Positions 55,190 to 64,000 of a stretch of DNA of 64,000 bases are shown here, piece after piece. A program made the translations under genes and the position numbers. The notes under the pieces are model-generated. The model saw nothing but the letters and a program-made list of their open reading frames with translations, was not told the DNA's origin and searched no databases. Source of the DNA: Phragmites australis (lineage: Eukaryota; Streptophyta; Magnoliopsida; Poales; Poaceae); NCBI RefSeq assembly GCF_958298935.1, contig NC_084938.1, positions 28,997,501 to 29,061,500 on the forward strand. The letters are read 5' to 3'. Position 1 is the stretch's first letter. Every line of letters begins with the position of its first letter.

Positions 55190-57298
55190 TCAATGAAACT
55201 GATTTGGTGAATGATTCGCTGAAGCATGAGGATCGTTCGATGCCGCCGATTGATTCTGCACAAAGGAGAAGAGATTGCATGTGTGAGACAAGATAAATAT
55301 ATACCATACATGAATAAAATTTTCATACTCCACTAGGTTTGACCGTAAGCATGAACATACAAACTAAAACATTTATACTCACAGGAGTAGAATAGTGAGG
55401 AGGTGGAGGTGGAGGTGGAGCGAATAGCGAAGGTGGCGGAGTCACACCCGTAGCGGCGCCAATACTTTGCATGTACTGAAGAATCTCCACCATCCTCCGC
55501 TGCTCGGCCTCCATCGTCGCCTGCATTTGCTCCCGTATCCTCCTCTCTTGTTCCAGCTGGGCCTACAATATATTCACCCTAATGTTACAATAATGCAAAG
55601 GAAAGGTATGAAAAAACCAATGAACGACGAATAAACCAGGAATAACCTCGAGTGCCTCCACCCGGTGGTGTGAAGTGTCCTTCCGAGGTCGTATGGCCGG
55701 GCTCGTGCTCGTGCTGCTTGCTCGAATCTGGGAGAGACTGGGAGTAGCGGCCGAGTCGATTGCGCCGTCGCCAATCCAGTATCGCCCATGCTTCTTGCCT
55801 CCTCCCACCCTCATGACGACTTCTCCATCAAGGTCCTCGGTGCTCGGATCGTACTCTGGCCCATGGACCTCCCTTGCCATCGATGTGTACTCACTAAGGC
55901 GGTTGTGGACGGTCGCATTGCTGTACGCCTCGGGCCCGTCCTCCGGGTTGTAGTCGACGTCGGACGTCGCCTTGCCCTTGTGGGCCATAGCAAATGCCTT
56001 GAAGATGGAGCAAGGCTGGCCACCATGTGACGCCGACTGCGAGAAAAACAGCAAGATGATTAGAAATCATGCAGAATTGAGCGTTAGAATAAATAAATGA
56101 ATTCGCGTACCCATGTTTCTGCGTATCCGCTGAGGTTGCGGCTGCCTTGATGGTGTGCTACACCTGGCATCATCAAACGCCGCTCCCGGCACAAGTTGTG
56201 CGTCTCCTCCCACTCGCGTGAGCACCACTTGTCCACCATCTGTTCCCAGCACTGGGGATGCGCGGCGCACCAATAAGGAATCATCTACAGGCCATCAAGT
56301 ACATGACATATCAGAAGATGAAATTAAGCCTACTTAATCTCAAAAGGAATCAGTATTAATGTTCTGTATTTACCTGCAGGTACTGGTCCCGGGTCAGCGT
56401 CATGGTTCTTGCGTCCCTTTTGGTGACCTTCGTTCCAACGACGGTCCCGTGGTAAGTTACGACGGCCTGGATGCGCGCCTCGTAATGCATGTCCACGACG
56501 AGTTTTTTGCAGCATTTGGTAGCCACCGCATCCGCCCTGGCCTCATGTCCGTCCTGGCATCTAAAGAAATCCTGCATACAAACACGATGTATCCATTCAT
56601 TATTTCAAGAATGTCCAATAAATATGATGTATTGAGCAATGTAGTGCGAGGAAGACTTACCCACAGCTCTTGCTTCACCCGCTCCGCCTTGTTGTTGAAT
56701 ACCCTGTGGGCCCGATCTGCAGCATCGGGGGCGGCGGCGTAGTGGTCAAACGAGTAGGCCGGCCCCGTCACTCCGGCGTACTCAACCAGGCCAGGGAAGT
56801 GCTCCTTGCACAGAAGACCGAGGATGCCATTGACTTGGCGTGTGTGAGCACCTCCACTCGCCACAATCGTCCAGTTCCTGCCCAAGTGATTAACAATCGT
56901 CCAATTTCTATTTTGATATTCAACATATCATATAAAGTAGTGATAACATCTAAAGTTACTTACTTTTCCCCCTCGGGTCGAATCAGCGGGCGTCTCTCAC
57001 GAGGTATCGGTCGCTGAGGGAGGCTCGCGGGACCTCGCAAGTAGACGCTGGACGAACTAGAGGAAGCGGAACCCCCTGCTGTCGCCTCCTCCAGCGCGTC
57101 CTCCTGCGCCTCCTCCTGCGCGTCCTCCTGCGCCTCCTCCTGCGCGTCCTCCTGCGCCTCCTCGGCGTCCTCCTGGGGCACCTGCTCCTCCTCCTCCTCC
57201 TCACGCGACGGGGCGGCAAGCGACGACTCCCTCCTGCGGCTGCTCCTCCTTGTCCTTCGGTACAAGGACGTTAGCTTCCTCATCCCACCGCCCACCAT
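55190..57298 (-). CDS. TNP1-like protein of the CACTA element, seven exons, open
   Basis: Exons on the minus strand: 57298-56964, 56877-56661, 56571-56374, 56284-56111, 56036-55647, 55562-55383 and 55255-55190. All junctions are GT-AG in phase, giving 519 aa with no stop. It starts with a basic stretch (RRTRRSSRRRE), then a Glu/Asp/Ala repeat (QEDAQEEAQEDA). The plant transposase (Ptta/En/Spm) domain follows, with WTIVASGGAHTRQVNG, MIPYWCAAHPQCWEQMVDKW, SREWEETHNLCRERR, GGQPCSIFKAFAMAHKGK and a GRYWIGDGAI motif. A Gln/Glu helix (ERRIREQMQATMEAEQRRM) and a Pro-rich end complete it. It probably binds subterminal repeats alongside TNP2. Exon structure is my prediction from splice sites. Confidence 0.8.
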
Positions 57299-57419
57299 CT
57301 TTGTTCAATCACCTGCAATTAAAAAGAGTAAACCAATAAGCACAGATAAACAAGAAGTACTTAGAAAGAGATGCAAAATAAACAAAACGTAATTACAAAA
57401 TAACATAGTATTACATGTA

Positions 57420-60400
57420 TTAGAAATAATCTTCATGATCGGGATTAGCTGGATCATAAGTCTCATCATCACTATCAATCATGTCGAAATAATCAACACT
57501 ATCCGAATGAGCAATGTTGCCATTGTCATTGTCTAAATGTAATCGCTCAAGCATTTGTAAGTCCTTCACATTTTGCACCTCATCTCCAACGTCCTCTTCA
57601 ATAACCGTTTCATTGTCTACTTCCATTCCGATCGCTTCAGTTAAGTCTATCTCAAACCTCCCTTCTAGTCCCTCTTCTTGAAAGAACTCTCCGTCATATG
57701 TGTTTGGGTCTAAGTTGTAATCTTCATCGTTTGGGACAGGCACTTTACCGTGTGGCGATACCCTGTGCACAATATCCCAACCCTTAAGATGCCTTATGGT
57801 TTGACACGCATATGGGAGATAATAAACTTGCGTGGCCTGTTGGGCCACAATATAGACATCGTCTCCTGGTAAGACAGAATCCTGTCGAATTTCGACTAGC
57901 CCAAGATTACAATATGTCCGCCTCGTTACTTCAGGATCAAACCAATGGCATTTAAATATGACGGGATTAAAAGGTTTGGAACCATGAAACTTGAGTTCGT
58001 ATATTTCTTCAATTCTTCCATAATACTCGACCTCATCAACGCCGGGCGTAAAAACTCCGGAACTTGTGGTTCTTCGATTGGGCCGACTCTGCTCGTAGCT
58101 TGTTGTGCGAAAGCGATATCCATTCACGTCATAACCAGAAAATGACCTGACCCTATAGGCAAAGCCATCGGCAACCTGTCTCAACTCGGCACACATAGAC
58201 GCATCCCTCTGGCCCTGCAAGCTCAAGCAGGATACATCGTTATATTATTCGCACGTACGAGTAACTTGGAATGTCAAACTACGTACGAGCTAAATTGGAC
58301 GGTACCTTCCGTTTGAACCAAGAAATGAAATCGGGCATTCCATTTCCCGCACCCTGTCTAAGAAGGGTATCTACCTGCTGCGGGGTAGGATCCCTTGATT
58401 GACGCCAGAATTCATGAAGAAATTCCCTGTACCAACGAGAAACAAGGGGGTTGGATGCAGAATAGTGATGGCGTATTTAACAAGTTCGTTGAGAACTTAC
58501 TGCATGTACGGTGCCACTTCGTCAAGGTTGGTCAACACGTATAGCATGATATGGCGCCACTCTTCATGATTCAAGGTCTTGGGGGTCGATGCACTTGCGC
58601 TTCCGAGTTGGCCTCGGAAAAGGCTGAGGTTCGATTCATTTTCGCCAGCATTGTAACGAGGGGGTGGATTATGCACGCTAGGGAGGTTGTCACCATAGTA
58701 TGTTGTTGTGAAGTTCGCCACCTCCTCCAGAATGTATGCCTCTGCAATGGAAGCCTCGATTTTGCATTTATTTCTACATTTCTTTCGAAGAACCTTTAGA
58801 CATCTCTCGATTGGATAGCACCAACGGCCCTGCACGGGCCCCCCCATTCGTGCCTCGTACGGGAGGTGCAAAATCAAATGCTGCATCGGATTGAAGAAGC
58901 CGGGTGGAAAGATCTTCTCCAACTTACAGAGCAACACAGGTGCCATTCTTTCCAAGTCAGCAATCACGGTCCGAGATAACTCGTTGGCACAAAGCTGGCG
59001 AAAGAAATAGCTCAACTCTGCTAGCACTAGCCAGACATGCTCAGGGACATAGCCCCGAACCATCGCCGGAAGAAGCCGCTCAATCCATATGTGGTAGTCA
59101 TGACTCTTCATCCCTAAGACTCGCATAGTAGATAAGTTCACTCCCCTCCTCAGATTAGCTGCATACCCATCAGGGAACATTAACGTCTGGATCCATTCTA
59201 GTACTTCCCTCCTTTGAGGCTTGCTCAAGACAAAATCGGCCTTAGGCCTTCTCCATGTCTTGCCGCGACTAGGAGGCTTCATATGTTGGTTTGGTCTATC
59301 GCATATCGTTGCCAGATCCACTCTAGCCTTAACGTTGTCCTTTGACTTGTCAGGAATGTCCATGATTGTTGCCCAAAGTGCCTCGGCAACATTCTTTTCA
59401 GTGTGCATTACATCAATGTTGTGTGGAAGGAGAAGGTCATCAAAATAGGGGAGCCGAGTCAAGCCCGACTTATGAGTCCACATATGTTGCTCACCATATC
59501 CCACAAAACCACCTTCTGGATTGACCACGAGACCATCTATCTGTTCACGAACCGTGGCACCAGTCATTATCGGTGGTGCAGGGTCTGTCACTACGACACC
59601 TTTCGTAAAGTTCTTGATGTCTCATCTGAATGCATGGTCAAGAGGGAGGAATTGCCGATGTTTGTCGAACGATGAATACTTGCCACCCTTCTGCAACCAA
59701 ATGAACCTCAGACCTTCCTTGCATACTGGGCATGGGAACTTCCCGTGAACACACCAGGCGCAGAATATCCCATACGCCAGGAAGTCATGCAGGGAGTAGT
59801 GGTACCAAACATGCATTTTGAAGTTTTTCTTTGTAGTTCGGTCGTATGTCCATACCCCTTCCTCCCAAGCACGGACCAATTCATCAATCACAGGCTCCAT
59901 GAACACACCCATATTATTCCCCGGGTGTCCAGGAATTATCAACGACAAGAATACGTTCTGTCGTTGAAAGCATATGCCGGGGGGGAGATTGAGGGGGATA
60001 ACGAACACGGGCCAACATGTGTATGGGGTAGCCATCATTCCATAAGGATTGAACCCATCTGTTGCCAGCGCAACACGTACATTACGAGCCTCTTTAGCTT
60101 TCTCATGATGAATGCCATCGAAGTGGGTCCATGCTTCACCATCGGATGCATGTACCATCCTGTCAGGATTGTATCGTTTGCCATTTTTGTGCCATGTCAT
60201 CTGTTTCGCGGATTCCTCGGTCATGTATAGCCGTTGGATCCTCGGTATGAACGGAAGGTGCCGTAGGATTGTCACGGGAATGTCAAGCTGCCTCTTCTGG
60301 CCATCACCAGAATCTACCTCCAGGAACCTAGATGATTTACACTTTGGACAGTACTTTGCTTCCACGTATTCTTTCCTAAATAGGACGCACCCCTTCGGGC

Positions 60401-61037
60401 AAGCATGTATCTGCTCATACGGCATCTTAAGTGCACGAAGGAGTTTCTGTGACTCGTGCATGCTCTTTGGCAGAAGGTGACCCTCCGGAAGCAGGCTGCC
60501 AATAACTGTCAACATACCATCGAAGGCGTCTCGACTCAGGCTATACTGGGACTTCAACGCCATTATGCGTCCAATGGCATCCAGTTGAGAAACCTTTGTC
60601 TGGCCGTGAAGGGGTTTCTGTGCCGCGGCAAACATGTCGTAAAACGCCTTTGCGGTTGCCTCTGGCTCCTCCTCCGTACGTCCTTCAGCGAACTGTGCCT
60701 CGTGATAGTCATTTAACATGTTTGCTACCCCGGCCTCAGCATCATAATCCTCGACGCGTGGCCTCACCACCTCCTCTCTCGTACGATCGGCTTCACCATG
60801 GTAGACCCACCAGGTATAGTCTGCCGTAAATCCATTCTTCCAAAGATGTTCCCCCATTACCTTCTTCGTTTGTCTTTTCCTGTTTGCACATTTGCTGCAG
60901 GGACAGCAAATTTTACTCGCTCCTTTAGCAGCCACGCCAAATGCCCGTTCCAAGAAAGCATCGGTCTTGTCGATCCATTCATTGGTGACCTGACCCTGAC
61001 TTGCGCGGCCCGTGTACATCCACTCACGGTCCTCCAT
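57420..61037 (-). pseudogene. TNP2 transposase of the CACTA element, one in-frame stop
   Basis: Exons 61037-58501, 58426-58306 and 58214-57420 (minus strand, GT-AG, in phase), 1,150 residues counting through one stop. Order: transposase-associated domain (REWMYTGRASQGQVTNEWI, CCPCSKCANRK); zinc-ribbon-like HACPKGCVLFRKEY and KYCPKCKSSRF; the TNP2 core (YMTEESAKQMTWHKNGKR, DGFNPYGMMATPYTCWPVFV, CAWCVHGKFPCPVCK); DUF4218 (FFRQLCANEL to EEVANFTTTYY); and DUF4216 (YDVNGYRFRTTSYE, KCHWFD). A TGA at 59622-59624 interrupts HAFR/DIKNF. It sits in a TCATCT context, so it may come from CGA by C-to-T. The acidic tail ends at 57420. Confidence 0.88.
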
Positions 61038-61904
61038 CCTCTAACATATATAGCGGCGAGTAATATAAACATCAATTGCCTCTACACGACGTTCCTACTA
61101 TCTTATAGGTGAGGTTAGGTCCTAATCCCACACGAGGATCCGTAGATGAGGTTAGTTTCCATTCTCTACTCCTATTCGAGACAGAATTTCGGCAGCACCT
61201 CCCCGCTGTTCTCCAAATACACGTCCTGCTAGGGAGAGTGTGTATCCGGAGAACAACAGGGAGATGATGCCGAAACTCTGTCTCCGATCGGAGCAGATCA
61301 TGAAAACTAACCCCACCTACGCATCCGCGTGCTGTCCAAAAAACGTGGACAATTCGAAACAGATACGGTTTTAGATATGCAAATATCTGCATATTTCCAA
61401 CCGTATCTCTTTCGAACGGGAGACGCCTAACTGGGTTACGTGATCTACAACATGATACGGAAAGAGGGGTTATACCTAGGGTGGCGGTGGAGTCAGGCGA
61501 CGTGGTGCAGGCAGTCTCGCAGCGCCAAGGAAGGCGATCGGGGTCGCCGAGGTACTCCGGCGCCGCTCCGACTGGCTCTTCTCTGCCAAAAAAGAAATAT
61601 AAAACTGTTAATACAAAATTTCGGCAGCACCTCCCCTGCACGGTGAGGTTTCCAAAACCTGCAACAAAACCAACGGCACGATAGCCGACATGCACATATA
61701 TATGAACGGCACGATGGCCGACATCCACAAGATTATATCCAACCGCATATATATAACAATATCACAACCACTCCTACGACTACTTTGACTACCACCACAA
61801 CTACTTTACCACTACTACTACCGCAACCATTAGTAATACTACGACGACGACGGTATGGCATACCTAGTGATACGGAAACGTCGGGAACGTGACAACGACG
61901 ACCG
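61038..61904 (-). other. Leader region of TNP2 in the CACTA element
   Basis: Minus-strand 5' region of the transposase transcript. It contains diverged duplicate blocks (CATCGTGCCGTTCATATAT near 61675-61720) and several GT/AG sites, but no domain. The 218-codon minus frame (61728-61072) has no recognisable protein. Confidence 0.4.
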
Positions 61905-62410
61905 GAGCGCCTCCTCCTCCTCCTTCTCCTTCCTCCTTCTTCCTCCTTCTTCCTCCTCCTTCTTCTCTTCCTCCTTCTTCCTCCTCCTCCTTCTCTCCCT
62001 CCTTCTTCCTCCTCTCCTTCCCTTCCTCCTTCTTCCTCCTCTCCTCCTCCTCCTCTCTTTCCTCCTTCTTCTTCCTCCTTCTTCCTCCTCTCCTTCCCTT
62101 CCTCCTTCTTCCTCCTCTCCTCCTCCTCCTCTCTTTCTCCTCCTCCACCGGCGGCGCTGGCGCGGGCGCAGGGGCCGACGGCGGCGGGCGCGGGCGGCGC
62201 GGGGGCCGGCGGCGCAAGGGCCGGCGGCGCAAGGGCCGGCGGCTGCGGGCGCAGGGGCCGGTGGCGGCGGCGCAGGGGCCGGCGGCGGCGGGCGCGGGCG
62301 GCGCGGGCGCGCTGGCGGGCGCGGCGGCAGGGGCCGGCGGCGGCGGGCGCGGGAGCGGGCGCGGGCGGCGGCGGCGGCGGGTGCGCGTGCGTGCGTGCGT
62401 GCGGGCCGGC
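61905..62410. repeat. Pyrimidine tract followed by GC-rich (GGCGGC)n-like DNA
   Basis: About 61905-62150 is almost pure C/T on + (CCTCCTTCTTCCTCC repeats). Then 62150-62410 is G/C repeats of GGCCGGCGGCGCAAG. All long frames here on both strands are low-complexity artefacts (poly Ser/Leu/Pro or Glu/Lys/Arg). On the transposase strand the tract is polypurine and could lie in the promoter or leader. Confidence 0.85.
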
Positions 62411-62429
62411 TGGGCCGGGTACTTAAATC

Positions 62430-63397
62430 CCTGCTTTGCCGAGTGCCCCCGATCTGGCACTCGGCAAAGAGGGGTTTTTTAAAAACATGTGCAAATTCTT
62501 TGCCGAGTGCCCCCGATCTGGCACTCGGCAAAGAAAACCGGGATTTTTTTTAAAAAAATTTCAGGTCTTTGCCGAGTGCCAGAAGTATGGCACTCGGCAA
62601 AGACACGCTTGTCAAGATATCATGATATCATATGTGGAGGCTGTCATAAAAATTTGAGAAGATTTTAAGCAAGTTATCACGTACGATGCTTGCAAACCGA
62701 AGAATCTCCGAAGAAGTTGCTTAAAACCTTGCTGAGATTCTTCGGTTTGCAAGCATCGTACGTGATAACTTGCTTAAAACCTTCTCAAATTTTTATGACA
62801 GCCTCCACATATGATATCATGATATCTTGACAAGTTTCAAGATTTTCGGACTTTGTTTGCTTTTTATACAATTTAAAAACAACTCGATCGCAAGTTCGTG
62901 GTCATGTTTCGTGACCTTGATATTTGAAATTGGTGGTATGTTCCTGGATACGGTCTCACAATATACTAAATAACATGAATATCATTTTTCCATTCATTTT
63001 TTTTCATTATTCGAATGACTAGCAGTTATAATTTGAATTATCCAAGAAAATTCAATTAATTGAAATGAATTAAAGAAATATAGAAAAAGTCCGAGAAATG
63101 TGCCACATTGGAACATGGAGTACCAGGTACTGTATGAGGACTGTAGAAAAAATTTGGAGGCCAAAAGGGGGGAAAAAAATTAGGGTTTGCCGAGTGTTAA
63201 AAATTACACTCGGCAAAGACCCTCTTTGCCGAGTGCCAGATGTTTGCCGAGCGCTGGCTCTCTGGCACTCGGCAAAGATACTCCTTTGCCGAGTGTCCTA
63301 TTTCTGGCACTTGGCAAAGAGGGTCGTTGCCGAGTGTCCGATAAAAAGCACTCGGCAAAGTATGGAACACTCGGCAAAGACGCCGTCTCCGGTAGTG
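62430..63397. repeat. Right subterminal repeats of the CACTA element
   Basis: Copies of TTTGCCGAGTG / CACTCGGCAAA at 62434-62600 and 63187-63397, in both orientations, separated by the long inverted repeat and AT-rich DNA. Confidence 0.85.
62608..62834. repeat. 101-bp inverted repeat (long hairpin) in the CACTA element
   Basis: 62608-62708 and the reverse complement of 62734-62834 match at 100 of 101 positions by eye; the one difference is A/G within GAAGATTTTAAG. The spacer is 25 bp (62709-62733). The arms themselves contain the palindrome ATATCATGATAT. Confidence 0.95.
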
Positions 63398-64000
63398 ACA
63401 GTGCGGAGGTAGGGTAGCTTGTCGATGTCGGACTCGTCAGGATGCTGCTTTGAGTTGAGCACTTGCTGCAACTCGCCGCGAACTTTTGACATGACGGCCG
63501 GATGCCGGAGTAGCTCGGCCATCGTCCACTGCACCGTGAGCGAGGTCGTAGCTGTCCCGGCCACAAAGAGATCCTGGGCACAAGAAATGTTTCAGCTCAG
63601 TAGTCCACAACTCCAGATGGAGTAAACTGCCCAAAAATATTGATCATTAAATAATTAATTGTAGTAAAGAATAGGCTAATTATAATATGATACCGTTGAA
63701 AAAAAAAGACTCAATAGTACGTCATACTTAATTACCAAAAGAAAGGACTTGACTGTCTGAAGGCTGAACTGATCCGCTGAGTGAAGCTGGAGGAGCACAT
63801 CTAAAAAATCCTCTTTCCTCTCACCTCCTGCGCTCTGACGGCGGTTGATGACCCCGTCGAAGAAGTCATAGAGCCTCTTCATGTACTCAGCGTTGTTCCG
63901 CCGCCGGCTCTGCAGGTCTAGCGCGGCGAGCACGGGGAAGAGGTCCGACAAGTTGGGCTTGGTGATCTCCTCGACCGTGTCGCTGATCAGCATCTCCAGC
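63398..64000 (-). pseudogene. CYP76-family cytochrome P450, 5' part (runs off the window)
   Basis: The first exon continues beyond 64000 and ends at 63737 (ADQFSLQTVKSFLL) with a GTAATT donor. The 163-bp intron ends TTGTGCCCAG, and exon 2 starts at 63573 in phase 0 with DLFVAGTATTSLTVQWTMAE. Next come RGELQQVL and SDIDKLPYLRT, then the CACTA insertion at 63398. The I-helix motif is AGTATTS, whereas P450s almost always have AGTDTTS or AGTETTS. The acidic residue of the proton-relay pair is Ala (GCT). The intron position before DLFVAGT is usual for CYP76 and the wider CYP71 clan. The gene cannot make a normal P450 unless the transposon excises or is spliced out. Confidence 0.9.

Larger units (their letters stand above)
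54521..63397 (-). mobile_element. Near-complete autonomous-type CACTA (En/Spm) element inserted in a P450 exon
   Basis: 8,877 bp with termini CACTACCGGAGACAGCTTCT and, in reverse complement, CACTACCGGAGACGGCGTCT, both continuing TTGCCGAGTG. The 3-bp target duplication is ACA (54518-54520, 63398-63400). It encodes TNP2 (61037-57420) and a TNP1-like protein (57298-55190), both on the minus strand. Many TTTGCCGAGTG / CACTCGGCAAA subterminal repeats occupy both ends. A TGA in TNP2 is the only clear coding defect. Confidence 0.95.

Noticed and set aside
61839..62553. ORFs of about 200-230 codons on both strands
   Set aside because: Pure low-complexity translations of the CT-rich and GGCGGC tracts in the CACTA element.

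Overview
This is a repeat-dense stretch of a plant nuclear genome, almost certainly a grass (Poaceae). The evidence is Tat-lineage Ty3/gypsy elements with antisense coiled-coil ORFs, grass-type CACTA elements with TTTGCCGAGTG subterminal repeats, a GC-rich short-chain dehydrogenase gene resembling rice momilactone A synthase, and a CYP76-family P450. A panicoid grass is my guess; the sequence does not fix the species. No bacterial operons, CRISPR arrays or tRNA/rRNA genes were seen.

Layout. (1) 1-4.57 kb: 3' half of a decayed gypsy element A (integrase, ~47-bp minisatellite, antisense ORF). (2) ~4.6-15.23 kb: gypsy element B on +, its integrase split by a 3,955-bp solo LTR (10256-14210, target duplication ATGGA). 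(3) 15.24-17.14 kb: 5' part of a decayed copia element C. (4) 17.14-19.2 kb: unassigned DNA, a CACTA end and a broken two-exon gene. (5) 19210-38534: copia element D on - (229-bp LTRs, target duplication GAAAC), which carries gypsy element E (24197-37508, target duplication GGCAT). (6) 38.54-43.48 kb: a fragment resembling a cyclin-L exon, then the 5' end of gypsy element F, split by a 1.5-kb CACTA that holds a sulfotransferase fragment. (7) 43481-44395: the one intact host gene, a MAS-like SDR on -. (8) 44.8-49.6 kb: a Stowaway-like MITE, a hAT MITE, a CACTA with a receptor-kinase fragment and a copia gag scrap. (9) 49626-53734: a complete hAT element (target duplication TCCGAAGA) with a four-exon transposase carrying one stop. 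(10) 54076 to the window end: a CYP76-like P450 on -, split by an 8,877-bp CACTA element (54521-63397, target duplication ACA) that encodes an open TNP1-like protein and a TNP2 transposase with one stop.

How it fits together. The window is a stack of datable insertions. Six insertions have exact target-site duplications (copia D, gypsy E, the solo LTR, the F CACTA, the hAT and the P450 CACTA), and in three of them the interrupted coding sequence can be read across the join. The two host genes, MAS-like SDR and CYP76-like P450, lie about 10 kb apart on the same strand. That pairing recalls grass diterpenoid phytoalexin clusters, but the P450 is now broken. At least three transposons carry fragments of ordinary host genes.
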